Below are positions 7,847 to 16,139 of a DNA stretch of 64,000 bases, piece after piece. Source of the DNA: Exiguobacterium sp. s146. GTDB taxonomy: Bacteria; Bacillota; Bacilli; Exiguobacteriales; Exiguobacteriaceae. Below the pieces are notes generated by a model. The model was not told the origin of the DNA. It did no database searches and saw nothing but the letters and a program-made list of their open reading frames with translations. Position numbers and translations under genes: made by a program. The stretch spans positions 124,001 through 188,000 of the forward strand of contig NZ_JACSMA010000001.1 of assembly GCF_018618415.1 (NCBI RefSeq). The letters run 5' to 3'. How positions within the stretch are numbered: the stretch's first letter is position 1; every line of letters begins with the position of its first letter.

Positions 7847-9343
7847 TCACAACTCCACGCGTTCCAACCCGTCCTCCCCGAACTTGCGGTCGAGCTGGTC
7901 GTGGCGATACGTCGAGGCGAGGACGTACAACAAGTCTCCTGGCTCGATTTTCGTCTGGCCCGTCGGCGGGATGAGATAGTCTTGACGGACAATCGCATTC
8001 ACGACCGTGTTCGGCGGCAAGGTGATGTCGGCGAGCGTCTTGCCGATCATCGAGGAGTCTTCCGTCGCCATATATGGCACAAGCTGATGTTGCGATTGCT
8101 TGCTCGAGACGAGTGCGATTGTATAAGGCGAACGAATCTTATCCGGTCCGAGCAAATCGAGTTTCGCTGCGAGCGGTGTCAGTGTCGTTCCTTGAATCAA
8201 GGCGCTCGTCACGACGACGAAGAAGACGGCGTTGAAAATCAATTGGGCATTGTCAATCCCCGCAATGAGCGGGAACGTGGCGAGGACGATCGGCACGGCA
8301 CCTTTCAGTCCGGCCCACGAGATGAACAGTTTCTCTTTATTGGTGAACTGCATGTTGATTGTCGATAAATAGACGGCGATCGGACGGGCGATGAACATGA
8401 GGATGAATGAAATCAACAATCCTTTCCAGATGAGCTCCGGGTCGAGCAACTGTCTTGGGAAGACGAGCAGCCCGAGGATGACGAACATGATGATTTGCAT
8501 AATCCAAGCGAGTGCCTCTGAGAATTGGACGATGGTCACTTCGTGGGCTGTATGCGCATTCCCGACAATCATCGCGGCGAGATAGACGGCAAGTAGTCCG
8601 CTGCCGGCGAAATAGGCGGCGACACCATACGTCATAAAGGCCATTGAGATCATAAGGACGGCGTGCAGACCGCTCGACTCGAGTCGCAAGTGGTTCAACA
8701 TGAGTCGGGACAAATTTCCGAGGAAATAACCGACGAACGCACCGACGATGATTTGTAGGATGAACATCCAAACACCGTCCCAAATCGTCGTGTCGGGTTT
8801 TAACATAAAGTCAAGGGCGAGAATCGTTAAGAACATCGCCATCGGGTCATTCGTGCCGGACTCGGCTTCGAGTGTCGAGCCAACTTTCGGTGAGATGTTC
8901 TTTCCTTTGAAGGCCGCGAAGACAGCGGCCGCATCAGTGGAGCCGATGATGGCACCGAACAGGAAAGATTCTACCCAGTCGAAGCCGAATACGAAACGAA
9001 CGGCCACCGCGACGAGAGCGGTAGTCAATAAGACGCCGATTGTGGCGAGTGAAGCGGACGGGGCGAGTACGCTCCGGATGGACGACCATTTCGTCTGCAA
9101 GCCACCTTCGAACAAGATGACGACGAGGGCCGCGACCCCAATCATTTGAGCAAGATTGGAGTTGTCAAAGAAGATGAGACCGGTCACATCGCTGCCCATG
9201 AGCATGCCGATACCCATGAACAAAATCAAGGCAGGCAAACCGAACCGCGTCGATACGCGTGTGGCCAACACACCGGCGACGAGGAGTAACCCGAACAACA
9301 AAATTAAGACATCTGTACTTAAAATCGAACCATTCAAACACAT
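7847..9343 (-). CDS. CPA1-family cation/proton antiporter with RCK_C domain
   Basis: A 498-residue membrane protein with about twelve to thirteen TM segments, then a cytoplasmic tail (about residues 395-495). The membrane part carries family features such as ALVVILFEGGLQT and the charged pair EAESGTNDPMA expected in the ion-binding core of CPA1 exchangers. The tail (MIGKTLADITLPPNTVV and EPGDLLYVLAS) is a TrkA-C/RCK_C domain, as in NhaP2/CvrA-type potassium/proton antiporters. It probably exports K+ or Na+ in exchange for protons. ATG 9343 is preferred, with AAAGGAAG upstream; a GTG one codon earlier is too close to the SD. Confidence 0.87.
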   Translation of the reverse strand: MCLNGSILSTDVLILLFGLLLVAGVLATRVSTRFGLPALILFMGIGMLMGSDVTGLIFFDNSNLAQMIGVAALVVILFEGGLQTKWSSIRSVLAPSASLATIGVLLTTALVAVAVRFVFGFDWVESFLFGAIIGSTDAAAVFAAFKGKNISPKVGSTLEAESGTNDPMAMFLTILALDFMLKPDTTIWDGVWMFILQIIVGAFVGYFLGNLSRLMLNHLRLESSGLHAVLMISMAFMTYGVAAYFAGSGLLAVYLAAMIVGNAHTAHEVTIVQFSEALAWIMQIIMFVILGLLVFPRQLLDPELIWKGLLISFILMFIARPIAVYLSTINMQFTNKEKLFISWAGLKGAVPIVLATFPLIAGIDNAQLIFNAVFFVVVTSALIQGTTLTPLAAKLDLLGPDKIRSPYTIALVSSKQSQHQLVPYMATEDSSMIGKTLADITLPPNTVVNAIVRQDYLIPPTGQTKIEPGDLLYVLASTYRHDQLDRKFGEDGLERVEL

Positions 9344-9500
9344 CACTTCCTTTTAGAAATTAATTACTTTTCGCTGTATTATTAAGTTCATTATACCATG
9401 AAACCGTTATGAATTAAGAAATAACGCATCGTAAATTATGCACATTGGAATAATCGGATATGGATGTGGTACAGTAGGGGCATCAAAAAGGGGGATTCAC

Positions 9501-10436
9501 ATGGCTAAAATTCACGTGCTCCATGAAAACAACGAATGGACCGATCACCTCGTGAAGCGACTCGAGGAATTATCACTGCCGTATGAGCTGTGGCATCTTG
9601 ACCAAGGGACGATCGATCTCATGGCAGAGCCGCCAGAAGGTGTGTTCTATAACCGGATGAGCGCGTCGTCGCATACGCGCGGTCACCGCTATGCGCCGGA
9701 ATTGACGGAAGGGGTGCTCGCTTGGCTCGAAGCGAACGGACGGACCGTCTTCAACGGGACACGGGCGATTCGGCTCGAGGTGAGCAAGGTCAATCAGTAT
9801 ACGGCGCTTCAACGAGAAGGGATTCGTGTACCGAAGACGGTGGCGGCCGTCGGGAAGACGCAAATCATCGAGGCGGCCGAGAAGCTTGGCATGACACCGT
9901 TCATCACCAAACACAATCGGGCCGGCAAAGGACTCGGTGTCCAACTGTTCCATTCGATTGATGCGTTGAAGGCATACGTCGAGGGTCCGACGTTCGAGGA
10001 ATCGATTGACGGGATTACGCTCATCCAACAATATATCGAGGCACCGAAACCGTATATCACACGCTGTGAGTTCATCGGCGGTACATTCGTTTACGCGGTG
10101 CGTGTCGACACGTCAGACGGTTTCGAACTCTGCCCGGCCGACGCCTGCTCGATTGAAGACCAGTTTTGCCCGGTCGGCGAGACGCCACCGGCGAAGTTTG
10201 AAATCGTCGAAGGCTTCCATGACCCGATCATTCAACAATTGGAGACGTTCCTTCAAAAGAACGAGATTGCGGTCGCGGGGATTGAAATCATCGAAGACGC
10301 GGACGGGAACGTGTACGCGTATGACGTCAACACGAACACGAACTATAACTCTGATGCCGAAGCGAAAGCAGGGCAGTACGGTATGCTCGAACTCGCGACG
10401 TTCCTCGGGGACGCCTTGGCGGTCACGACGAAATAA
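9501..10436 (+). CDS. RimK-like ATP-grasp ligase (substrate unknown)
   Basis: A 311-residue protein with an ATP-grasp fold like RimK and glutathione-synthetase-type ligases, which form an amide or similar bond via an acyl-phosphate. Visible: an N-terminal pre-ATP-grasp region, the ATP-grasp lysines in PFITKHNRAGKGLGVQLF, a central IQQYIEAP segment, and the metal-binding end VYAYDVNTNTNYN with an Asp-Asn pair. The start is ATG 9501 with AAAGGGGG seven to eight bases upstream; an earlier in-frame ATG at 9438 has no SD. It is monocistronic and closed by a strong terminator, so the neighbourhood gives no substrate clue. Confidence 0.8.
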   Translation: MAKIHVLHENNEWTDHLVKRLEELSLPYELWHLDQGTIDLMAEPPEGVFYNRMSASSHTRGHRYAPELTEGVLAWLEANGRTVFNGTRAIRLEVSKVNQYTALQREGIRVPKTVAAVGKTQIIEAAEKLGMTPFITKHNRAGKGLGVQLFHSIDALKAYVEGPTFEESIDGITLIQQYIEAPKPYITRCEFIGGTFVYAVRVDTSDGFELCPADACSIEDQFCPVGETPPAKFEIVEGFHDPIIQQLETFLQKNEIAVAGIEIIEDADGNVYAYDVNTNTNYNSDAEAKAGQYGMLELATFLGDALAVTTK

Positions 10437-10445
10437 AGACAGAAG

Positions 10446-10473
10446 AAAGGGTCAGGCTTTTGCCTGACCCTTT
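10446..10473. terminator. Bidirectional terminator
   Basis: Perfect 12-bp arms AAAGGGTCAGGC and GCCTGACCCTTT around TTTT. The stop codon of the small minus-strand ORF lies inside the stem. Confidence 0.85.
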
Positions 10474-10598
10474 CGCTGTGTATGTTGTAATTGCTGTTCA
10501 AATCGAAGTTGGACTAGTTCTGCCGTCGGTGCCATTCGTTCGATGAACGAATCTAAACGTTTCGCCGTGTCTCGATCTGATTCCTTGAACACGCGCAT
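10452..10598 (-). CDS. Small hypothetical protein, 48 residues
   Basis: A short ORF from ATG 10598 to TGA 10454-10452, preceded by GAGGTG about eight bases upstream. The product starts MRVFKESDRDTAKRLDSF and ends QHTQRKGQAKA; it is charged, has no TM segment and looks like one long helix with a basic tail. It lies 77 bp downstream of hemQ on the same strand, with no terminator that I can see between them, so it may be cotranscribed with hemQ. The stop lies in the terminator stem, which also fits a real gene. No family is recognised. Confidence 0.55.
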   Translation of the reverse strand: MRVFKESDRDTAKRLDSFIERMAPTAELVQLRFEQQLQHTQRKGQAKA

Positions 10599-10675
10599 CG
10601 TTGTTCACCTCATTGATCATTGTATTGTTGCTTCTAACACAATGATTCCCGAGGCAAGATGCGCGTAAACCTCGA

Positions 10676-11455
10676 TCAACCGAGGAATGTGCCGAGTTCT
10701 TCTTTCGGCAGGATGTTCCCGACATAAAAGTCACCGAACTCGCCATATTTGGCACTGACTTCGTCGAAGCGCATCTCATAGACGATCTTTTTGAACTGGA
10801 GCGAGTCTTCTGCGAAGAGCGTGACGCCCCATTCCCAACCGTCGAAACCGGTCGAACCGCCGATGAACTGTTGAATCTTGCCGGCGTAGCTACGGCCGAT
10901 CATACTGTGGCGATACATGAGGTCTTTGCGCTCATCCATCGAGAGCGTATACCAGTTGTCCCCGTCGCGACGAGCCTTGCTCATCGGATAGAAGCAAATG
11001 TGGGCCGCTTTCGGGAGTGTCGGATAGAGGCGGGCCCGGATGTGCGGGTTCTCATACGGGTCACCGTCGCCCGAACCACGGTACATGCCGAGTTCGATGA
11101 CAGATACGTATGAATAACTTGGAATCATATAATCGTACAGTCTCGTCTTCCGAAGAGCGAGTTCGACTTGCTCGAGCTCTTTGAACGTCGGACGAAGGAC
11201 CATCAAGACGACGTCCGCCTTTTGGCCAAGGATCGAATAGAAAGCATGGCTGCCTTCACCACGCGTCTCGACATCTTCGAGTGAGCCGAGGAAAGCGATG
11301 AACTCGTCAATCATCTCTTGACGGGCGGTTGGGTCGACTGTTTTTAAACGAGTCCAATCGATGGAACGGAAATCATGGAGCGTATACCAGCCGTCTAACG
11401 TGGCGGCTGCGTGTTGCGTATCGGTTGTCGGTGTTGGTGCTGGACGTTCTGACAT
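10676..11455 (-). CDS. hemQ: Coproheme decarboxylase HemQ
   Basis: HemQ oxidatively decarboxylates coproheme III to heme b, the last step of the Gram-positive coproporphyrin-dependent route. The 259-residue protein has the chlorite-dismutase-like fold. The catalytic Tyr and nearby Lys are in CFYPMSKAR (Y156, K160), and the proximal heme ligand is H183 in [14 protein letters not shown]; the equal spacing to the known Tyr145/Lys149/His172 set supports the call. An N-terminal Pro/Thr-rich tail of about 15 residues is unusual but harmless. A -10 element TAAAAT preceded by TGG lies at 11497-11492. The divergent neighbour is pta, as in Bacillus. Confidence 0.95.
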   Translation of the reverse strand: MSERPAPTPTTDTQHAAATLDGWYTLHDFRSIDWTRLKTVDPTARQEMIDEFIAFLGSLEDVETRGEGSHAFYSILGQKADVVLMVLRPTFKELEQVELALRKTRLYDYMIPSYSYVSVIELGMYRGSGDGDPYENPHIRARLYPTLPKAAHICFYPMSKARRDGDNWYTLSMDERKDLMYRHSMIGRSYAGKIQQFIGGSTGFDGWEWGVTLFAEDSLQFKKIVYEMRFDEVSAKYGEFGDFYVGNILPKEELGTFLG

Positions 11456-11491
11456 GAAAAAAACTCCTTTCGAGACTAGGCTTCGCTGACT

Positions 11492-11497
11492 ATTTTA
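11492..11497 (-). promoter_or_regulatory. Extended -10 element of hemQ
   Basis: Minus strand TGG-TAAAAT (11500-11492). No good -35 hexamer is seen, which fits an extended -10 promoter. Confidence 0.45.
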
Positions 11498-11544
11498 CCA
11501 TACACGTTTGACCGTCTGGCAAATTTGACGCCGTCGTGAGGATA

Positions 11545-11556
11545 GTCACATGTGAC
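11545..11556. promoter_or_regulatory. 12-bp palindrome between hemQ and pta
   Basis: GTCACATGTGAC is a perfect palindrome in the 338-bp divergent region. It may be an operator for a regulator of one or both genes; the regulator is unknown. Confidence 0.35.
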
Positions 11557-11586
11557 ACCGGGTATAGACATAAGGTGCGCCTTTCA

Positions 11587-11600
11587 TGAAAACGGCTTCA
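11587..11600 (+). promoter_or_regulatory. Candidate CcpA (cre) site upstream of pta
   Basis: TGAAAACGGCTTCA matches the cre consensus TGWNANCGNTNWCA with one mismatch. pta is a CcpA-activated gene in Bacillus. It lies about 130 bp upstream of the predicted start point, further than usual, so this is tentative. Confidence 0.35.
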
Positions 11601-11711
11601 CAATGGGCTGTATCAGTCGGAAATGAATAACTGTTCTATTCATATAATGATTGATTTCAAGCGATTTATGACGAAATGGGCAGAATAGTTTATTTTAAAA
11701 AACGGACTGTG

Positions 11712-11717
11712 TATAAT
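11712..11717 (+). promoter_or_regulatory. -10 element of pta
   Basis: A perfect TATAAT with a weak -35 (TTTATT) 17 bp upstream. The weak -35 would suit activation from an upstream site. Confidence 0.5.
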
Positions 11718-11793
11718 AAAACTCGCATATGGACGAGAGCGTCCGAGACAGAAAAAATCCGATTTCTTCTAATCGAAAAGGAGTTCATTCACT

Positions 11794-12783
11794 ATGAAAC
11801 TATTTGACACGTTGAAACAAAAAGTCAGCCCGATCCGCCCGACCATCGTCTTAGCGGAAGGAATCGACGAGCGCGTCCTCGGCGCAGCCGTTCGTTTGAA
11901 ACAGGACGGTATGGTCGAACCAATCGTTGTCGGACCAAAAGCTGAAATCGATGCGGTCGCAGCCAAACACGGCTTTGACATTTCAGGTTTGACGCAATAT
12001 GACCCAGCGACGTACGAAGACATCGACACACTCGTCGAGTCGTTCGTCGAGCGTCGTAAAGGTAAAGCGACACCGGAACAAGCACGTGAATTATTGTCGT
12101 CAGACGTGAACTACTTCGGAACGATGCTCGTCCACACTGGAAAAGCAGAAGGTCTTGTCTCGGGTGCGATGCACGCGACGGCCGATACGGTCCGTCCGGC
12201 CCTTCAAATCATCAAGATGCAAGAAGGCATCAAAAAGACGTCAGGCGTCTTCATCATGGTACGCGACGACGAGCAGTACGTCTTCTCGGACTGCGCGATC
12301 AACATCGCACCGGATGCGGCTGACCTTGCCGAGAACGCCTACTTGTCAGCGTTGACAGCGAAGACGTTCGGCATCGAGCCGCAAGTCGCGCTCCTCAGTT
12401 TCTCGACAAAAGGTTCAGCGAAGTCACCAGAGACAGAGAAAGTCATCGAGGCGACACGTCTCGCCAAAGAGAAGGCACCAAACCTTCCAATCGACGGCGA
12501 ACTTCAATTCGATGCAGCCTTCGTCCCGAGCGTGGCGGCGAAGAAAGCACCAGGCTCTGAAGTAGCCGGAAATGCGAATGTCTTCGTCTTCCCAAGCCTC
12601 GAAGCCGGAAACATCGGCTACAAGATGGTTCAACGTTTCGGCGGATTCGAAGCGATCGGACCTATCCTTCAAGGTCTCAACAAGCCGGTCAACGACTTGT
12701 CGCGCGGCTGTAACGAAGAGGACGTCTACAAATTGACGCTCATCACAGCGGCACAAGCCATCGACGAGCGCAACGAAGCGTAA
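11794..12783 (+). CDS. pta: Phosphate acetyltransferase
   Basis: Pta interconverts acetyl-CoA and acetyl phosphate and, with acetate kinase (not in this window), handles overflow metabolism. The 329-residue single-domain form, lacking the N-terminal regulatory part of the enterobacterial enzyme, is the usual Bacillus type. Conserved segments include IVLAEGIDERVL near the start, LVSGAMHATADTVRPALQII and VFVFPSLEAGNIGYK. AAAGGAG precedes ATG 11794, and a terminator follows at 12790. The long upstream region holds a TATAAT box, a possible cre site and a palindrome. Confidence 0.96.
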   Translation: MKLFDTLKQKVSPIRPTIVLAEGIDERVLGAAVRLKQDGMVEPIVVGPKAEIDAVAAKHGFDISGLTQYDPATYEDIDTLVESFVERRKGKATPEQARELLSSDVNYFGTMLVHTGKAEGLVSGAMHATADTVRPALQIIKMQEGIKKTSGVFIMVRDDEQYVFSDCAINIAPDAADLAENAYLSALTAKTFGIEPQVALLSFSTKGSAKSPETEKVIEATRLAKEKAPNLPIDGELQFDAAFVPSVAAKKAPGSEVAGNANVFVFPSLEAGNIGYKMVQRFGGFEAIGPILQGLNKPVNDLSRGCNEEDVYKLTLITAAQAIDERNEA

Positions 12784-12789
12784 GTCAGC

Positions 12790-12821
12790 AGCATCCTTCC
12801 AGAGCGGAGGATGCTTTTTTT
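12790..12821 (+). terminator. pta terminator
   Basis: AGCATCC/GGATGCT stem with a purine-rich loop followed by seven T. Confidence 0.8.
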
Positions 12822-12860
12822 GTGGTCACATTGTAAACTATTGGAAAAGGAGGAGGTTGT

Positions 12861-13568
12861 ATGGGGGCAATCACGTTACCGGAAGGACATCGTTACGCCA
12901 TGTTCGGCGGCGGGGATGATGAGCCGATTAAAATGTATTATGAAGGCGTATTCGAATCGGTCTTCGTCGTATTTCATCCATTCCTCGTTCCAATCGACGA
13001 CCCGACTGCAACTGACCGCTATCTCGAGATGGATAAAAACGAAGTAGAATTACAATTTCGGGCAATTCCATGGGATGAAATGCGGCAAAAGCTTGGTTTC
13101 CATGATGTGAGCCGTATCGACCATGCGCTCCGGACGATGATTGGGGCGCTGAAACCGCACGCCGAAGACCAAGACGGTGCGAGTCGACTCATTGAATATT
13201 GCGAGCGCGAGAATATACTTCCGCCAAGCGAAGGTGAGCTATCGGATTTCCTAGAGAATCGAGTGTTGCGGGCACTTCTAGAGATGGGAGAAGGATGGAT
13301 CTGGAGTGGGGATGAATTCTGCATGGAACGGCATCTCATCCATCTTCGTGAGACGCTAGCTGCCGACACGTGGGGGATGCAACATCGGACGTTTTTCGGT
13401 TACAACCATGAGTGGCTCATTGTACCGCCTTGGGATAGCCACTTCACACTATTTTGTGGCAGTCGCGCTTGGATCGAGCAGGTTGTCGAGCGATGCGAGC
13501 TCGAAGGGTTCTATTGTGATGATGATACGACAATCAATTGGAGTTTCTCCAATCGAAAACTGAGGTAA
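12861..13568 (+). CDS. Hypothetical protein, 235 residues (possibly DUF2711-like)
   Basis: A soluble acidic protein with no signal peptide and no TM segment. AGGAGG sits a few bases upstream of ATG 12861. It is rich in Trp and aromatic residues towards the C-terminus (GEGWIWSGDEFCMERHLIHL, then NHEWLIVPPWDSHFTLFCGS), suggesting a compact globular fold. It resembles small uncharacterised Bacillales proteins of the DUF2711 type, but I hold this assignment at low confidence. It stands between pta and the rhodanese gene with its own SD; no function can be given. Confidence 0.7.
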   Translation: MGAITLPEGHRYAMFGGGDDEPIKMYYEGVFESVFVVFHPFLVPIDDPTATDRYLEMDKNEVELQFRAIPWDEMRQKLGFHDVSRIDHALRTMIGALKPHAEDQDGASRLIEYCERENILPPSEGELSDFLENRVLRALLEMGEGWIWSGDEFCMERHLIHLRETLAADTWGMQHRTFFGYNHEWLIVPPWDSHFTLFCGSRAWIEQVVERCELEGFYCDDDTTINWSFSNRKLR

Positions 13569-13604
13569 ACTAGTAGGGGACAACACTTTTAAGGGGGAAC
13601 CACC

Positions 13605-13904
13605 ATGCAAAACATCCATGCAACTGAATTACGTGAAAAGCTCGAGAACGGCGAATCGCTCCATATCATCGACGTGCGCGAACAAGACGAGTACGACGCG
13701 GGCCACATTCCGCACGTGCCGCTCTATCCGTTGTCTGAATTTCCAGCAGTGGCGGATAAGCTCGCAAAAGACAACGTTTATTATATTATCTGCCGTTCAG
13801 GCGGGCGCAGTCAGACGGCGGGCGACTACTTGGAGTCGGCAGGCTATAAGGTTGTCAACGTCGAAGGCGGCATGCTCGCGTGGGACGGCGACATCGAGGC
13901 GTGA
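13605..13904 (+). CDS. Single-domain rhodanese-like sulfurtransferase
   Basis: A 99-residue protein made of one rhodanese domain. The active-site loop CRSGGRS starts at Cys63, the residue that carries persulfide sulfur; the upstream IIDVREQDEYDAGHIP is the classic rhodanese N-terminal motif. It probably handles sulfane sulfur in the cytoplasm, but the acceptor is unknown. GGGGG-type SD precedes ATG 13605. Its stop shares one base with the start of the next gene (TGATG), so the small membrane protein is probably coupled to it. Confidence 0.9.
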   Translation: MQNIHATELREKLENGESLHIIDVREQDEYDAGHIPHVPLYPLSEFPAVADKLAKDNVYYIICRSGGRSQTAGDYLESAGYKVVNVEGGMLAWDGDIEA

Positions 13905-14068
13905 TGCTCGACAATCCGTGGGTCGTCATCCCGCTGTTGATCGCGCTCTATTTGACCGTCTATACGTTCGTCAAACGAGTCGACACGGACAAATGGCGGC
14001 TCGTCTGGGCGGTTTGGCTTATTGTCATCGTCATGTTGTTGACGATTCGGCTCGTCCAAAGTCTATAA
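13904..14068 (+). CDS. Small two-TM membrane protein
   Basis: A 54-residue protein starting at ATG 13904 (MLDNPWVVIPLLIALYLTVY). It has two hydrophobic helices separated by a short charged loop (FVKRVDTDKWRLVW). A longer frame from 13880 lies inside the rhodanese gene and is less likely. One-base stop/start overlap with the rhodanese gene suggests joint expression, perhaps as a membrane partner (inference). No family is recognised. Confidence 0.7.
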   Translation: MLDNPWVVIPLLIALYLTVYTFVKRVDTDKWRLVWAVWLIVIVMLLTIRLVQSL

Positions 14069-14105
14069 AAAATGAGGGATGCCCGCAGGGGCTCCCTCAT
14101 TTTTT
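14068..14105. terminator. Bidirectional terminator
   Basis: AAAAATGAGGGA arm pairs with TCCCTCATTTTT through an inner GCCC/GGGC stem; it overlaps the folE2 stop. Confidence 0.85.
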
Positions 14106-15012
14106 AGTTATCGCGCTTATCGAATGTGATCGACGCGATCGCATCGTGTTGGTGAATCGATTCTTCGTTGCGGCATTCGACGAAGAAGTTGACGACTTGT
14201 TTCATTTCGTACAAGTCAGCTGCAATCAAGCGGACCATATCTTCGACGAAACGTGGGTTCTCGTAAGCAATCTCGGTCGCACGCTTCTCGTCCGGACGTT
14301 TGAGGATAGGGTGAAGCGGAGCTGATGCGTTCGACTCGGCTGCCTCAAGAAGTGCGAGACGCCAGTCGAAACCGTCGAGCGATGCCTCGTCGAGACCGGC
14401 TTCGATCGTGATGTAGCCGCGTTGGTTGTGGGCGCTGTACTCACTGATTTCTTTCGAACATGGGCAGAGCGTCGTCACGTTGATGACGAGACCGACCGTC
14501 ACACTCGCCATGCCTGTCTCGAGGTTGTACGTCACGTTGTGCATGACGTCCGCGTTCATGAGACCGCTGAGACCTGTGGCAGGTGCTTTCCGGCTGAAGA
14601 ACCATGGGTAACGGACCGTCAATTGACCTTCCGTCTGTTCCATACGCTCGGCGAGTTCTTGTGCGAACTCGATGAGCGAGCGGTTCGATAGCGTCCAACC
14701 TTGTGTGTGGTACGCGTCGAGCTGTTCAGTGAGACGTGACATGTTGATGCCTTTACGGTCTTGGACGAGCGACGTCGTCAACTCGAATGTGGCGACCGTC
14801 GCTTGGATGCCGTCTGGCGTCTCGATGTTGACAGGGTGTTTGACGTTTGAGATGCCGACGCTGTCGAGCGCGAACAAGAAGTTTTTTGGTGTGTTTTGTA
14901 GATCGACCATTTTATCTTTTTCAGTCGGTTTCGTGCCTTTGATGGGCGGGACCGAACCGAATAATTTATGTCGTTCTGCTTTAGTAGGTAAAGCGACATG
15001 GCTTGTAGACAT
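14104..15012 (-). CDS. folE2: GTP cyclohydrolase IB (FolE2)
   Basis: FolE2 makes 7,8-dihydroneopterin triphosphate from GTP, the first step to tetrahydrofolate and queuosine precursors, using metals other than the strict zinc of FolE1. The 302-residue protein carries the family metal-site segment TTLCPCSKEIS and ends in the typical SIHQHDAIA segment. In Bacillus the paralogue is induced by zinc starvation through Zur, but no Zur-like palindrome is seen in the 255 bp upstream. A -10-like TGATAAAAT is present at 15075-15067 (minus strand). It may therefore be the only, constitutive GTP cyclohydrolase here (inference). Confidence 0.95.
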   Translation of the reverse strand: MSTSHVALPTKAERHKLFGSVPPIKGTKPTEKDKMVDLQNTPKNFLFALDSVGISNVKHPVNIETPDGIQATVATFELTTSLVQDRKGINMSRLTEQLDAYHTQGWTLSNRSLIEFAQELAERMEQTEGQLTVRYPWFFSRKAPATGLSGLMNADVMHNVTYNLETGMASVTVGLVINVTTLCPCSKEISEYSAHNQRGYITIEAGLDEASLDGFDWRLALLEAAESNASAPLHPILKRPDEKRATEIAYENPRFVEDMVRLIAADLYEMKQVVNFFVECRNEESIHQHDAIASITFDKRDN

Positions 15013-15267
15013 AATCGGATTCTCCTTTTTTGAGAGGGCAAATGACTGCCACTCGTTCTTGTTAGGATTTTATCACGAAATGTACATCGACCGGGTACCA
15101 TTTTGCTCTCTGAACACGCTGTGAACGTGCTGAAAAATAAAAAAACTTCAGCAATTGAACAAAAGAAGATTGATTTCGAGTTAAATCGGGAATAAAATGT
15201 TCCTGTGAACTTAAAAAATAGATCACTGTTAAATATGAAGGAACACAACAAAAAAGGGGATGTTTTA

Positions 15268-16101
15268 ATGGATTGGCAGTTAATCCTGCAGTACGCCTGG
15301 ATCATCGTCGTACTCGTCGGTCTCGAGGGGCTACTTTCTGCAGACAACGCGCTCGTCTTGGCGGTCATGGTCAAGCACTTGCCGCGGACGGAACAGAAGA
15401 AAGCACTATTTTACGGATTACTCGGAGCGTTCGTTTTCCGCTTCATCGCATTGTTCTTGATTTCATTCTTAATCAACGTCTGGCAAGTCCAGGCACTCGG
15501 TGCGCTTTACTTGATCGGAATGAGTGCGCGGCATCTGTATATGACCTATAAGGCTCGCAAGCTGGAGCCGAAACAAGATCTCGCCGCTGAGGCGAAAGAA
15601 GAGACGGCCGTCACGGAGAAACCGGTCACGAAGAAAGAGTTCTGGTGGACGGTCGCGAAAGTCGAGTTTGCAGATATCGCCTTCGCGGTCGATTCGATTC
15701 TCGCAGCGGTCGCACTTGCGGTCAGCTTGCCGCCGCTCGGTCTCGGTGAAATCGGTGGTATCGACTCTGGTCAGTTCTTCGTCGTCTTGACGGGTGGACT
15801 CATCGGTGTCATCTTGATGCGTTTCGCTGCTCGGATTTTCGTCAAACTGTTGCATCAACGTCCAACACTTGAGACAGCCGCCTTCATCATCGTCGGTTGG
15901 GTCGGTGTGAAGTTGACGGTGCTCGTGCTTGAACACCCTGGCTTCAAGGAATTGATTGCCGGCACACCGTTCGCCTTCATGGGTCTTCCAGACGGCTTCG
16001 TTCACTCGACAGCATGGACCGTGTTTTTCTGGTCGGTCATGGTCGGCATCGCGGTATGGGGTTGGTTCTCTTCAAAACCGACAGCTGCTGCCAAACATTA
16101 A
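15268..16101 (+). CDS. TerC family integral membrane protein
   Basis: A 277-residue membrane protein with about seven to eight TM helices. It shows the paired acidic motifs of the TerC family: GLEGLLSADNALVLAVMVKHLP in TM1-2, and VEFADIAFAVDSILA in the second half. Family members are linked to manganese export or metal loading of secreted enzymes in Bacillus (YceF, YkoY). A cytoplasmic charged loop (about residues 88-120) separates the halves. The start is ATG 15268 with AAAGGGG upstream; an upstream ATG at 15205 is rejected. No yybP-ykoY (manganese) riboswitch is recognisable in the 255-bp leader. Confidence 0.9.
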   Translation: MDWQLILQYAWIIVVLVGLEGLLSADNALVLAVMVKHLPRTEQKKALFYGLLGAFVFRFIALFLISFLINVWQVQALGALYLIGMSARHLYMTYKARKLEPKQDLAAEAKEETAVTEKPVTKKEFWWTVAKVEFADIAFAVDSILAAVALAVSLPPLGLGEIGGIDSGQFFVVLTGGLIGVILMRFAARIFVKLLHQRPTLETAAFIIVGWVGVKLTVLVLEHPGFKELIAGTPFAFMGLPDGFVHSTAWTVFFWSVMVGIAVWGWFSSKPTAAAKH

Positions 16102-16139
16102 AAAAATGGTCTCTCGCCTTGAGCGAGAGACCATTTTTT
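16101..16139. terminator. Bidirectional terminator, terC / mtnD
   Basis: Perfect 17-bp arms (AAAAAATGGTCTCTCGC) around CTTGA; it touches both convergent stop codons. Confidence 0.9.

Noticed and set aside
7733-7860. CIRCE element or sigma-B promoter for hsp20
   Set aside because: No TTAGCACTC-N9-GAGTGCTAA and no good GTTT/GGGWAW pair is present; the inverted repeat has a different sequence.
15013-15267. Possible yybP-ykoY manganese riboswitch before terC, or Zur box before folE2
   Set aside because: I see neither the conserved riboswitch core nor a Zur-type palindrome in these 255 bp; only a -10-like TGATAAAAT for folE2.
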